A stretch of 46,702 nucleotides of DNA, from assembly GCA_902784425.1 (NCBI GenBank), contig CACZUS010000012.1:1-46702 (forward strand). Reading direction: 5' to 3'. The DNA is from an uncultured Bacteroidales bacterium. Lineage in GTDB: Bacteria > Bacteroidota > Bacteroidia > Bacteroidales > Paludibacteraceae. Below are positions 6,758 through 14,322 of this stretch, piece by piece; the stretch's first letter is position 1; each line of letters begins with the position of its first letter. A program made the position numbers and the translations under genes. The notes under the pieces are model-generated. The model worked only from the letters and a program-made list of their open reading frames with translations, did no database searches and had not been told where the DNA came from.

Positions 6758-6892
6758 ATGAAAAATTTTAACACACAAGATGATTTCCTACGCATGGCAT
6801 TCTCTTACGAGAGGATGAGAGCCAAAGAGGTAGAGTATTGCGAGGCGGATTGCTCGACGTGCCGGGTGGAGGATTGTATGTATAAGACATAA
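6758..6892 (+). CDS. Small cysteine-rich protein
   Basis: 44 residues. The C-terminal half holds four cysteines in CEADCSTCRVEDC, a likely zinc knuckle or metal-binding site. An A-rich leader precedes the ATG. It ends the early operon; a terminator follows at 6963. No family is recognised. Confidence 0.55.
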   Translation: MKNFNTQDDFLRMAFSYERMRAKEVEYCEADCSTCRVEDCMYKT

Positions 6893-6962
6893 TAAGATAC
6901 AAAATACACAAAACATTCATAATTGCGTTGTTATACTTCATTAAAAATTGAAGGATGGCAGG

Positions 6963-7003
6963 AAAAAGGCGAGTGCCTGCGATGGGTCGTTAAGCCTTTT
7001 TTT
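6963..7003 (+). terminator. Terminator closing the early operon
   Basis: AAAAAGGC (6963-6970) pairs with GCCTTTTT (6994-7001) around a 23-nt loop, with a seven-T tract. Confidence 0.65.
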
Positions 7004-7083
7004 GAAAAGCAATTAACAAACAACCCACATAGTTTTGGATTTATGTTTACGCAATTAGTTAAGTTAAACACAGGGCGAGTCCT

Positions 7084-7273
7084 CTGTGAAGCGGACAGAC
7101 CCAAAACGGAGTGGATCGGTCGCAAGCGAGCAACCGAATGTCGGAAAAAGGTTTGGTATCGTTGCAAATTTTCCCTTAGAAATGTCTTTAAGTTCTTATT
7201 TCAGCGAAAACTCACCAGAAAAAATCACCTACGATGCCGACAAGAGAGGGTTCGACTCCCTTACACTCCACCC
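7084..7273 (+). ncRNA. tRNA-like structured RNA with 92-nt anticodon-loop insertion (copy 1)
   Basis: Cloverleaf pairs: acceptor GGAGTGG (7108-7114) / ACACTCC (7263-7269), six of seven; D-stem CGGT (7117-7120) / ACCG (7133-7136); anticodon-type stem TGTCGG (7139-7144) / CCGACA (7237-7242); T-stem GAGGG / CCCTT around a perfect TTCGACT T-loop (7251-7257). The anticodon loop is replaced by 92 nt (7145-7236). The D-loop lacks the GG pair. A paralogue at 8233-8457 shares TCTGTGAAG upstream, GCAAGCGAG in the D-loop, GGAAAAAGG and CGAAA(A)CTCAC in the insert, while its stems change compensatorily. No group I intron core is visible. Function unknown. Confidence 0.6.
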
Positions 7274-7304
7274 GTGAGATGCCCGATACAGATAAGTTAT
7301 CGGA

Positions 7305-7378
7305 GGTTACGAAAAGCAGAATAAAGGTGGTTCTGCAACCTCGAATGCCAAGCAAGGTTCGATACCTTGTCGTAACCC
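7305..7378 (+). ncRNA. Degenerate tRNA-like element
   Basis: Acceptor GGTTACGA (7305-7312) pairs fully with TCGTAACC (7370-7377). T-stem CAAGG / CCTTG encloses TTCGATA (7358-7364). A D-type stem GCAG (7316-7319) / CTGC (7333-7336) leaves only ~16 nt for the anticodon region, too short for a normal arm. Total length (73 nt) is tRNA-like. It could be a decayed tRNA or a processing signal. A CCGATA/TATCGG hairpin (7283-7303) precedes it. Confidence 0.45.
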
Positions 7379-7404
7379 AAAAGTTAAATTTTAAAAAAAA
7401 GAGT

Positions 7405-7587
7405 ATGGCGAAATTTTTTATTCAAAAGGTTCACAACAGAAAGGCGGAGATGATCGTTAAGCCTACCACACTCGGAGAGTGCATGAAGTGGATAGCGGCC
7501 AACACGACGGAGCATCCTGACAATGAGGATATTCGTGTGGATCCAAGAGATAAGGAAGTAATATATCACATCATAAGAATTGATTAA
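7405..7587 (+). CDS. Small hypothetical protein
   Basis: 60 residues from the ATG at 7405, with an A-rich tract upstream; longer readings would run into the tRNA-like element. It begins MAKFFIQKVHNRKAE, beta-strand then helix, and ends IRVDPRDKEVIYHIIRID. No family is recognised. The next gene starts 1 nt after its stop. Confidence 0.6.
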   Translation: MAKFFIQKVHNRKAEMIVKPTTLGECMKWIAANTTEHPDNEDIRVDPRDKEVIYHIIRID

Positions 7588-7588
7588 C

Positions 7589-7999
7589 ATGAGAAAGACA
7601 GCGACATTCATCATTCTGGCTCTACTGCTATCGGTTGTGGCAGTGGTGAGCTGCAAAACGATAAGGTACATAGAAGTACCACAAGTGACACACGATACGA
7701 TCCAAATCTACAATACCAAAGTAGATTCAATCAGGTTCTACGACTCAATAAGTGTGAAGGGTCTGAACGATACCATCTTTATTGAGAAGTACAGATACAG
7801 AGACAGGTATCACTTTGTAAGGGACTCCATCTACTTATCGAAGGTTGATACAGTAACAAAGGTTCAGATTGAGCAGATCGAAAAGAAACTGACTAAGTGG
7901 CAGAGTTTCAAAATGCGTTTCGGAGGATATTCTTTCGGATTCCTATTGGCACTGATAGTAGGTTGTGCGGTCTATTTATTCATGAAGTTCAAATTTTAA
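7589..7999 (+). CDS. Spanin-like lipoprotein with C-terminal membrane segment
   Basis: 136 residues. A signal peptide ends in a lipobox (VVSC, Cys22), and a C-terminal hydrophobic segment (~residues 113-131, FGFLLALIVGCAVYLFM) follows a periplasmic stretch rich in short charged/polar repeats (DTIQIYNTKVDSIRF, DRYHFVRDSIYL). An outer-membrane lipoprotein end joined to an inner-membrane anchor is the architecture of a unimolecular spanin, which fuses the membranes in the last lysis step. Similar proteins recur in Bacteroidales prophages. The holin and muralytic genes lie far away in the late region. Spanin function is inferred from topology. Confidence 0.6.
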   Translation: MRKTATFIILALLLSVVAVVSCKTIRYIEVPQVTHDTIQIYNTKVDSIRFYDSISVKGLNDTIFIEKYRYRDRYHFVRDSIYLSKVDTVTKVQIEQIEKKLTKWQSFKMRFGGYSFGFLLALIVGCAVYLFMKFKF

Positions 8000-8011
8000 A
8001 TTAATACAGAT

Positions 8012-8173
8012 ATGGGATATTTAAGAGCAAAAGCAATTACCACTCAAAAGTGGAATAATGAGTTACAAAACAAGATTATGAAGAATTTTCTAATCAAGAA
8101 AAGAGGATGGAGAAACATCGGAACGATGCCATTCCGAAAATTCTTTAAGTTGTTCAAAAAAGAGAGTCTATAA
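8012..8173 (+). CDS. Small basic hypothetical protein
   Basis: 53 residues, strongly basic (MGYLRAKAITTQKW... FRKFFKLFKKESL) with an amphipathic C-terminus. It starts 12 nt after the previous stop. It could bind nucleic acid or membranes; no family is recognised. Confidence 0.5.
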   Translation: MGYLRAKAITTQKWNNELQNKIMKNFLIKKRGWRNIGTMPFRKFFKLFKKESL

Positions 8174-8232
8174 TCATTTCAAATACCATTACCAATAGTT
8201 TTAAAATTGATTTTGTATGGCGGCGGAGAAGG

Positions 8233-8457
8233 TCTGTGAAGATCGGTATCCGCAACACGGAACGGACTACTGCAAGCGAGTGGTAGAGAGGGAAAAAGGG
8301 CGGAGAGATTTTCTAAGTTTGTTCATTATTAGGTATTAATTTTATTTTCCAAAAGGCAAACCGAAACTCACGTTGTGAAAATTTCCGTCTGTTAGTTCGT
8401 ATTGAAATGCTATGTTTCTGCGCTCCTGAGTGGGTTCGACTCCCACACGTTCCTCAC
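8233..8457 (+). ncRNA. tRNA-like structured RNA with ~130-nt insertion (copy 2)
   Basis: Paralogue of 7084-7273. Acceptor GGAACGG (8259-8265) / ACGTTCC (8447-8453), same terminal G·A mismatch as copy 1; D-stem TACT / GGTA around GCAAGCGAGT; T-stem GTGGG (8430-8434) / CCCAC (8442-8446) with T-loop TTCGACT. The anticodon-type stem is weaker (five pairs with a bulged A between 8287-8292 and 8423-8427). The insert contains GGAAAAAGG (8291-8299). Changes from copy 1 in acceptor, D- and T-stems are compensatory, the strongest sign that the fold is real. Confidence 0.55.
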
Positions 8458-8541
8458 GGTACATATGTTGTTACAATTTCATAAAATTAATAATTATGAT
8501 TAAGCCATCAATGGTTTGTGAAAATAGTTGGTGGCAAATTT

Positions 8542-8612
8542 GGGAGGTAAGTCCGAAAGGGTAGCGGAATGTAAAATTGCTGTCGTTCAGAGTTCGAATC
8601 TCTGTCCTCTCA
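8542..8612 (+). ncRNA. Degenerate tRNA-like element ahead of the methyltransferase
   Basis: Acceptor GGGAGGT (8542-8548) / TCCTCTC (8605-8611), six of seven with one wobble; D-stem TCCG / CGGA around AAAGGGTAG, which has the canonical GG; T-stem CAGAG / CTCTG with TTCGAAT T-loop. The anticodon region (18 nt) is about 4 nt too short and has no good stem. It ends 12 nt before the next ATG. It may be a decayed tRNA or a leader processing signal. Confidence 0.5.
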
Positions 8613-8623
8613 CTAATAAAAAA

Positions 8624-9424
8624 ATGAAACAGAATATGGATAAACTAAGAGTATTCACAACATTCAGCGGCTACGATAGCCAGTGTCTGGCATTAGAAAG
8701 ACTGAAACGAAACTATCCGCAATTCGACTACGAGTTGGTAGGATGGAGCGAGATAGATAAGTATGCCATCAAGGCGCACGATGCACTATTTCCTGGCACA
8801 ACGAACTACGGAGACATCACACAGATAGATTGGGAGAACGTACCAGACTTCGACTTGTTCACATATTCGAGTCCGTGCCAAGATTTCTCACAGGCAGGCA
8901 AGCAGAGAGGAGGTGAGAAAGGCAGTGGCACACGTTCATCCCTCTTGTGGCAGTGCGAGCGAGCAATCGAGGCGAAGCGGCCAAAGTTCTGCTTGATGGA
9001 GAATGTTGCCGCACTGGTAAGTCAGAAATTTGTCAAGTTATTCAATCAGTGGCAGCTCACGTTAGAAAAGTTGGGTTATAGAAACTACGCCAAAGTACTC
9101 AATGCTAAGGACTACGGTGTACCACAGAATCGGGAGAGAATCTTTCTGGTATCTATCCGAAAGGACATTGATATGACGTATTATTTTCCTCAGCCGTTCA
9201 GACTCGAACATAGACTGAAAGATTTGTTGGAGACGGAGGTGGATGAGAGGTATTATGTAAAAGAAGAGGTAGTATCTTCAATAGTTCAATCATCTTTCTT
9301 ACAGAGAAGGAAATTAATTCACGATAAGAAGTACGATGAAGAGAGTGGAGGAATTATGAGAACATTAGAAGCAAGAGACCACAAAGAACCTCACATGATA
9401 ACGGAAGATGTACAAAAGGACTAA
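8624..9424 (+). CDS. dcm-like: C5-cytosine DNA methyltransferase, N-terminal (catalytic) part
   Basis: 266 residues from the ATG at 8624; readings from 8528 would overlap the tRNA-like element. Transfers methyl from SAM to cytosine C5. Motif I TFSGYDS, motif IV PC (Cys85, SSPCQDFS), motif VI ENV (Glu126) and motif VIII QNRERIFLV are all present. Motifs IX and X are missing; they lie in the next ORF, which overlaps by 17 nt in another frame. A natural two-subunit enzyme (as in M.AquI) or a frameshift are both possible. Confidence 0.85.
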   Translation: MKQNMDKLRVFTTFSGYDSQCLALERLKRNYPQFDYELVGWSEIDKYAIKAHDALFPGTTNYGDITQIDWENVPDFDLFTYSSPCQDFSQAGKQRGGEKGSGTRSSLLWQCERAIEAKRPKFCLMENVAALVSQKFVKLFNQWQLTLEKLGYRNYAKVLNAKDYGVPQNRERIFLVSIRKDIDMTYYFPQPFRLEHRLKDLLETEVDERYYVKEEVVSSIVQSSFLQRRKLIHDKKYDEESGGIMRTLEARDHKEPHMITEDVQKD

Positions 9425-10496
9425 GAAATCATTGATTAACAACCCACCTACGAGGGCGATGGTAATGGTAAAGGCTCAATTCGATAAAGCTGAGTATAGC
9501 GACATAGCCTTTGCAATACCAACAAGAATAGATGCAAGCGGAACTTATTATATAATCGAAGATATGAATAACGAGAACATAACAACGGAAGTGGTCGGCT
9601 CACTAAACGAAGGCAAGTGGGCGAATATGCACGAACAAAGCCGGAGAGTGTATGGAACGGAAGGTGTTGCACCAACCATCCACACCTGCGGAGGTGGAAA
9701 TCTTGAACCGAAAGTGCTTGTCTGTGCAATGAGAGGCAGAGGAGACCAAAACGAGCAGACCTTGGAAGAGAAACAAGAGGAATGCACAAATGCAATCACA
9801 ACGGTGCAGAAGGACAATCTTGTGATAGAGAGAGAGGTGCTTGGTTGGTCGAGAGATGAGAAGGGAAACGTAATAGACCGTCACCCGGTCGAAGTGGCAA
9901 ACTGCGTTACGGCAGGAAAGCGAGAAAACACACAAAACTACGTCAAAGAGATAGAACTGATAAACGGAACGTCTGACGGACTCGCATCAACCCTAACAAC
10001 AGGTCACGATAACGCAAAACACATCACAGAACCGAAAGGAGGTCACAAGCAGATGGGAGTTAAGGAAACGATTATTTACAAAGGCAAGGAAATAAAAGAA
10101 GGTGATGGCTTATACACTGATACTACCGATGCTTTTTTCAGAGGAGGATTAGACGGATTAAGTAGAGGACTAAAAGCCAATATGCACGATGCTGGAGTAT
10201 GTGTAGAAGATGATGATTATTCAGATCTCTTCAAAAGAGAACTCTATAAGGGGGTAAATATAAACATCAAATTTCCTCGTCGCTATCGCATAAGAAAACT
10301 AACCGAAAGAGAGTGTTTTCGACTGATGGGAGTTGAAGATGCCGACATTGATAAGATACAAGCTGCGAATATCAGTAAGACACAGCAGTACAAAATGGCT
10401 GGCAACTCGATTGTTGTAGATGTTCTCTATCACATATTCAGAAAAATGTTCGTCGATACGAAAGCGGATGGTGGAGTGCAACTGGAAATGTTTTAA
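9408..10496 (+). CDS. C5-methyltransferase, target-recognition and C-terminal part
   Basis: 362 residues. The C-terminus carries motif IX (RKLTERECFRLMGV, ~residues 298-311) and motif X (KMAGNSIVVDVLYHIF). The first ~250 residues are a long repeat-like stretch with recurring A-x-T-I/L-T elements (GVAPTIHTCGGG, NAITTVQKDN, LASTLTTGHDN, RGLKANMHDAG), typical of expanded target-recognition regions in phage enzymes. It should assemble with the upstream ORF. The ATG overlaps the upstream stop, consistent with coupled translation. Confidence 0.75.
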   Translation: MYKRTKKSLINNPPTRAMVMVKAQFDKAEYSDIAFAIPTRIDASGTYYIIEDMNNENITTEVVGSLNEGKWANMHEQSRRVYGTEGVAPTIHTCGGGNLEPKVLVCAMRGRGDQNEQTLEEKQEECTNAITTVQKDNLVIEREVLGWSRDEKGNVIDRHPVEVANCVTAGKRENTQNYVKEIELINGTSDGLASTLTTGHDNAKHITEPKGGHKQMGVKETIIYKGKEIKEGDGLYTDTTDAFFRGGLDGLSRGLKANMHDAGVCVEDDDYSDLFKRELYKGVNINIKFPRRYRIRKLTERECFRLMGVEDADIDKIQAANISKTQQYKMAGNSIVVDVLYHIFRKMFVDTKADGGVQLEMF

Positions 10497-10509
10497 AAGA
10501 AAATACTTT

Positions 10510-11352
10510 ATGGACTTGAAAGATAAAATAGATAATGCGATAAGAATATTACACTTAGCAGAACAAGCTGCAAAACAGTTTGATCAGCCGGTTGAATTGT
10601 GCTATTCAGGCGGAAAAGATTCAGATGTAATATTGCATTTAGCAATTCAATCTGGTATCAACTTTCGTGCAATATACAAGAACACGACGATCGATCCTCC
10701 TGGAACTATTGCGCACGTTAAAGAGAATAACGTAGAGATAGTTCAACCTAAAAAGACATTTCACGAATTAATTGCAAAGAAAGGTTTACCATCCTTTACA
10801 AGAAGATTTTGTTGTGATTATCTGAAAGAGTACAAGATACTTGAAGTGCAAGTATTAGGAGTAAGAAGAGATGAATCAAATAAAAGAAAGACTCTCTATA
10901 AGAGTTTCGAAGGATGTAGATTGTATAAAAACAGTAAGAAAAACCATGTTCATCAGTTTTATCCGATTGTGGATTGGAGTGATAAAGATGTTGAGAATTA
11001 TATAAAAATGAATGACTTGAAATTAGCGAAACATTATTATAAACAGGATGGAACGATAGACTTTCATAGAAGATTAGGCTGCATCGGTTGTCCCCTTAAA
11101 AGTGACAGAGGATTAGCCGAACTAAAAATATACCCTAATTTTTTAAAAAAAAGGTTAGAGATAGTAAAGGAATATTATAAAACTCACCAGAAACAGAAAC
11201 TAAAAAATGAATATGATGCAATGATTTGTATATTGTTTTTCAAAGATTATGAATCATTTGCATTAGCTCAAACAGGAGGTTTCTTCGGAAAAAATTTTGG
11301 ATTTGATAGTAAGAAAAAATTAGAGGAGATTTTTAATATAAAATTTGATTGA
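10510..11352 (+). CDS. PAPS-reductase-like PP-loop ATPase
   Basis: 280 residues from the ATG at 10510. The PP-loop SGGKDS (33-38) binds ATP or PAPS. Cysteines in RRFCCDYLKE and in CIGCPLKSD suggest an Fe-S or thiol site, and GVRRDES resembles the PAPS reductase/DndC group. Phage members of this superfamily are often linked to nucleotide or DNA modification rather than sulfur assimilation. Its position after a DNA methyltransferase favours a modification role, but the substrate cannot be read from sequence. Confidence 0.75.
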   Translation: MDLKDKIDNAIRILHLAEQAAKQFDQPVELCYSGGKDSDVILHLAIQSGINFRAIYKNTTIDPPGTIAHVKENNVEIVQPKKTFHELIAKKGLPSFTRRFCCDYLKEYKILEVQVLGVRRDESNKRKTLYKSFEGCRLYKNSKKNHVHQFYPIVDWSDKDVENYIKMNDLKLAKHYYKQDGTIDFHRRLGCIGCPLKSDRGLAELKIYPNFLKKRLEIVKEYYKTHQKQKLKNEYDAMICILFFKDYESFALAQTGGFFGKNFGFDSKKKLEEIFNIKFD

Positions 11353-11378
11353 TTATTAACTAAATACATGAGAAGATT

Positions 11379-11777
11379 ATGGAGATAAAAAGCAAATTCG
11401 ACAAAGGAGATGTAGTAGTTGCATTCTGCGGATCAGATGAAAAATTACATTCATATTTGATTAAAGATATTGCTGGATACGATCCAGAAACAAATGAATT
11501 TAAGTACGAGTGTTTAAGAATCAATAACACGGTTAAAGCTCATAGCAGAGAAGTTAAATATAATGATTTAATAAATACAAAAGATTCGAGAATCAGTCTC
11601 TGTTTTTATGATCACGAACTTTATTCAGATCCATTCGACTTCATAAGAGATATGGTAAAGAAAATAGCCAAAGAAGTTCCAGATTTTGATGCTGACAAAA
11701 AATTCATATCAGATTATAAACTTGGAATAGTTAATAACACAGCATTCAAACAAGCAATAAGTAAAGACATTGAATAA
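11379..11777 (+). CDS. Hypothetical protein
   Basis: 132 residues. The N-terminal ~70 residues look beta-rich (FDKGDVVVAFCG, EFKYECLRI), like a small SH3/tudor-type barrel; the C-terminus is helical. First of a series of short, closely packed genes of unknown function. Confidence 0.6.
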   Translation: MEIKSKFDKGDVVVAFCGSDEKLHSYLIKDIAGYDPETNEFKYECLRINNTVKAHSREVKYNDLINTKDSRISLCFYDHELYSDPFDFIRDMVKKIAKEVPDFDADKKFISDYKLGIVNNTAFKQAISKDIE

Positions 11778-11796
11778 GTATAAAAAGTAGGTAGAT

Positions 11797-12027
11797 ATGA
11801 CAACAGAAACAATATACATGGTTTCGTTTTTCATCATGCTTATATGTGGATTTTTAAGTTATCTGAGCTTTATAATAGATGTATTTTTTTATGCATACAC
11901 AGGTGAATTTATCGAAGATAAACTATCGGAGAAAGCATGTAAAAGAATCAATCAGATTCACGCAACTGTAACAATTCTTTTTATCGTCTCTATTGTCGTT
12001 TTTATAGTGATGTCATTTTTAAATTAA
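11797..12027 (+). CDS. Small membrane protein, two TM segments
   Basis: 76 residues with hydrophobic helices at ~7-30 and ~52-74 separated by a charged loop (GEFIEDKLSEKACKR). No family is recognised. Confidence 0.55.
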   Translation: MTTETIYMVSFFIMLICGFLSYLSFIIDVFFYAYTGEFIEDKLSEKACKRINQIHATVTILFIVSIVVFIVMSFLN

Positions 12028-12037
12028 AGGAGGTAGT

Positions 12038-12466
12038 ATGAAACCAGGACTAACAATATCGGAAATACAACATCTACTCAACATCACTTTTCTCAACGAA
12101 TCGAAAGAAAGATACGAGCAAGTGAGGATGGAAATATTCGAGCATCTTAAAAAGGAGAAACGATTGATAGTTTTCCATTTGAAAGAGAAATGGTTTAGGA
12201 TGTACCAGAACGGAGAAAAAACGGAGGAGTACAGAGAACCGATAGAAAAGTGGATATTGCACATAGCGAAACACGGATACCAACTACGACTGCAAGATGG
12301 CATAGTGGCAGAGTTGGATCTTGCCTATCCGAAAAAGGATGATTTCAGTAGAAAATTATTCTTTCAGATAGAGAACTTCACGGTAGGTTTCGGAGATATG
12401 CGACTTGGTGCAGAACCAGGTAAGGTATATTACATAACTAAGATGGGAAGGAGGTTGTTAGTATGA
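12038..12466 (+). CDS. ASCH-like domain protein
   Basis: 142 residues. A strong Shine-Dalgarno-type AAAGGAGG precedes the ATG, unusual here. After an N-terminal helical extension (1-45), VFHLKEKWFRMYQNGEKTEEYRE (~46-68) and the ending GFGDMRLGAEPGKVYYITKMG match the ASCH-type fold common in phages, thought to bind RNA or modified nucleotides. It overlaps the next gene at ATGA. A nucleotide/RNA-binding role is inferred. Confidence 0.6.
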   Translation: MKPGLTISEIQHLLNITFLNESKERYEQVRMEIFEHLKKEKRLIVFHLKEKWFRMYQNGEKTEEYREPIEKWILHIAKHGYQLRLQDGIVAELDLAYPKKDDFSRKLFFQIENFTVGFGDMRLGAEPGKVYYITKMGRRLLV

Positions 12467-12693
12467 TTGTAACGATAAGAAACAAACAGTCGAATAAGTA
12501 TAAGGCTTTTATTGATGTATCGGCTACTGTACCATTAGAAATGTATCTAACAGATTTTAAACCAGAATGTTTCTATGGAGATTACAGCCTAATGAACAAT
12601 AAAACACACCTTACGGTAGCATATTCGTCTGGTGGCGAATCAATGAGAGAGTATTTAGAAACACAGAAAAGATATAATAACATAATACTATAA
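12463..12693 (+). CDS. Hypothetical protein
   Basis: 76 residues, beta-rich, coupled to the upstream gene by ATGA overlap. It resembles the equally long 15174-15404 product only at the first residues (MIVTIR / MIMTIR). No family is recognised. Confidence 0.5.
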   Translation: MIVTIRNKQSNKYKAFIDVSATVPLEMYLTDFKPECFYGDYSLMNNKTHLTVAYSSGGESMREYLETQKRYNNIIL

Positions 12694-12695
12694 TC

Positions 12696-12881
12696 ATGTA
12701 CATAGACATTAATCAATTTTTGGTTGTTGCTTTTTGGATAACCTTCACACCACCATTCATCTGGTGCGTGGATGATTTAATCAGAGAGAGGAATAGGACA
12801 TGGAGAATAATACAAGTTTCACTTTTCCTTATTGCGTTAATGATTGCAATTCAAATGTCTGTCCAATTGATATGTATATAA
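12696..12881 (+). CDS. Small membrane protein, two TM segments
   Basis: 61 residues; hydrophobic stretches at ~8-24 (LVVAFWITFTPPFIWCV) and ~40-60, separated by a basic loop. Starts 2 nt after the previous stop. Function unknown. Confidence 0.5.
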   Translation: MYIDINQFLVVAFWITFTPPFIWCVDDLIRERNRTWRIIQVSLFLIALMIAIQMSVQLICI

Positions 12882-12928
12882 AAAGAATAAAATAATAAAA
12901 GTTATGACAATTTAAATTTTTAGTAACA

Positions 12929-13273
12929 ATGAAACAGATAGCAATTTACAGACACAGAGAAAATGGTATTGTGACACACTTGCAGATCATACCAGAAAGT
13001 AAAACAGAAGAAGAAATAAAAGAGGCGATAGAAAAATACAATAGCGAATATAGAACGGTTGTAGTTGAAGAGGTAAGCGACTCTGTTTACGAAGCTTTCA
13101 AATTCTGTCTCGGAGAGTCAGACTATAAAAAAATGAAAACGGTTGAGAATTTATGCGTCACCATGGAAGATTTACAAAAACAACTCAATATAATATCAGA
13201 GTCGGTTGATAGTCTAAGTTCAGATGTAGATTTTACTTTAAGGAATGTAAAGAAATTTTTAAAGGAGAAATAG
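12929..13273 (+). CDS. Hypothetical protein with C-terminal coiled coil
   Basis: 114 residues. A beta/alpha N-terminus (IAIYRHRENGIVTHLQIIPE) is followed from ~78 by a heptad-like coiled coil (MEDLQKQLNIISESVDSLSSD). Starts with a fresh ATG after a 47-nt gap. Function unknown. Confidence 0.55.
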   Translation: MKQIAIYRHRENGIVTHLQIIPESKTEEEIKEAIEKYNSEYRTVVVEEVSDSVYEAFKFCLGESDYKKMKTVENLCVTMEDLQKQLNIISESVDSLSSDVDFTLRNVKKFLKEK

Positions 13274-13275
13274 TT

Positions 13276-13590
13276 ATGAATAATTCTTATTCGGATATTA
13301 AGATCTCAGAAAAGGCAATGAAATATATAAAAGATTTTACATTGCAATGCAGTAATGAATGCGTATCAGTAATAGATAAAGACAAAAAGAATATTATATC
13401 ATACAAATACTGGTTGTCTCCAATCCATGCTGAGACAGCTTGTATGATTGAGAGAGAGGAACTTATCAATCAATTCAAGGAACTGATAGAGTCGAAAATT
13501 AAAGAATGGCATTATGGAGATTCATGCGAAGCTAAGTATCGAAGAGAAATGCTGAAAGATTTATTGGAAGAATTAAAAAAGGAGGAATAA
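13276..13590 (+). CDS. Hypothetical protein
   Basis: 104 residues, mostly helical in its second half. The preceding ORF ends 2 nt upstream; its TAATG stop/start overlaps the next gene. No family is recognised. Confidence 0.5.
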   Translation: MNNSYSDIKISEKAMKYIKDFTLQCSNECVSVIDKDKKNIISYKYWLSPIHAETACMIEREELINQFKELIESKIKEWHYGDSCEAKYRREMLKDLLEELKKEE

Positions 13591-13808
13591 TGTGGGTAGC
13601 AAGAGATAAATATGGAAATCTAAATCTTTTTCCTTATGAGAAACCAATAAGGTCAACAATAATATGGAAGGTTGATACTCGTGATTCATTATTGCGAGAT
13701 GATGACTATATAGAGATATACAGTGATTTGTTCCCCGACCTCAAATGGGAGGACGAACCAATCGAAGTTGAATTAATAAAGAAAAAAAACAATGAAACAG
13801 GAAGATAA
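13590..13808 (+). CDS. Hypothetical protein
   Basis: 72 residues, beta-rich start (WVARDKYGNLNLFPYEKP), as in small phage proteins of unknown role. Start overlaps the upstream stop (TAATG) and its end overlaps the next gene by 17 nt. Confidence 0.55.
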   Translation: MWVARDKYGNLNLFPYEKPIRSTIIWKVDTRDSLLRDDDYIEIYSDLFPDLKWEDEPIEVELIKKKNNETGR

Positions 13809-14322
13809 GAAATTTTTAGCAGAACTTGCACATGAATTGAATACGCAAGACAACTGTGATACGAGAAATCCGATATGGTGCATCATGGATAAGCATTGGG
13901 TTAGAGTAGCAGAAGGATGCGGTGATGAATATCGAGTCGTATGTGATGAGGTTGATTATTCCCTTTGTGGTTTTGCAATGAATGTTGTCGATGATTGGGA
14001 GCTAAAAGAAGAGGACAATTCTCTACTATTAGATGAAATAGGATCATGTACGACAACTGACGAATTGGAGAATATATTAGAAGAGTATTGTGTTGATTAT
14101 AGAAGAGGAAGTGTATTTCTATATGAAGCAACTCTCGAAGATTTCATCAGTCATGATGCAACAGGCTTTCTTACGAAAAAATCAGCAGAAGAACATCTAC
14201 GACTCAATGCACACCACTACCACAAAGAGGCAAGAGCCTACGCACTCAGTGCATGGAGAAATCCGGTTTTTGAGAAACTGATTAATATAATTAAAGAAAC
14301 TAAATGGGAGGAAGAAATATGA
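13792..14322 (+). CDS. Conserved phage hypothetical protein
   Basis: 176 residues. The C-terminal block FLTKKSAEEHLRLNAHHYH then ARAYALSAWRNPVFEKL (~130-170) recurs in unassigned phage and prophage proteins as I know them. The N-terminal ELAHELNTQDNCDTRNPIWCI also looks conserved. No enzymatic motif is seen. Coupled at both ends to neighbours. Confidence 0.6.
   Translation: MKQEDKKFLAELAHELNTQDNCDTRNPIWCIMDKHWVRVAEGCGDEYRVVCDEVDYSLCGFAMNVVDDWELKEEDNSLLLDEIGSCTTTDELENILEEYCVDYRRGSVFLYEATLEDFISHDATGFLTKKSAEEHLRLNAHHYHKEARAYALSAWRNPVFEKLINIIKETKWEEEI

Noticed and set aside
7145-7236. Group I or archaeal-type intron in the tRNA-like RNA
   Set aside because: Only 92 nt with no P/Q/R/S core elements and no bulge-helix-bulge; the insert is better described as unexplained.
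6923-7324. Open frame of 133 codons across the gene-poor region
   Set aside because: Composition is unlike neighbouring proteins, there is no leader, and it crosses a terminator and two tRNA-like structures.
8233-8457. tmRNA
   Set aside because: The T-arm resembles tmRNA 3' ends, but the 5' consensus, tag ORF and pseudoknot length are missing.
14090-14281. 63-codon ORF inside 13792-14322
   Set aside because: Shadow frame of a well-supported gene.
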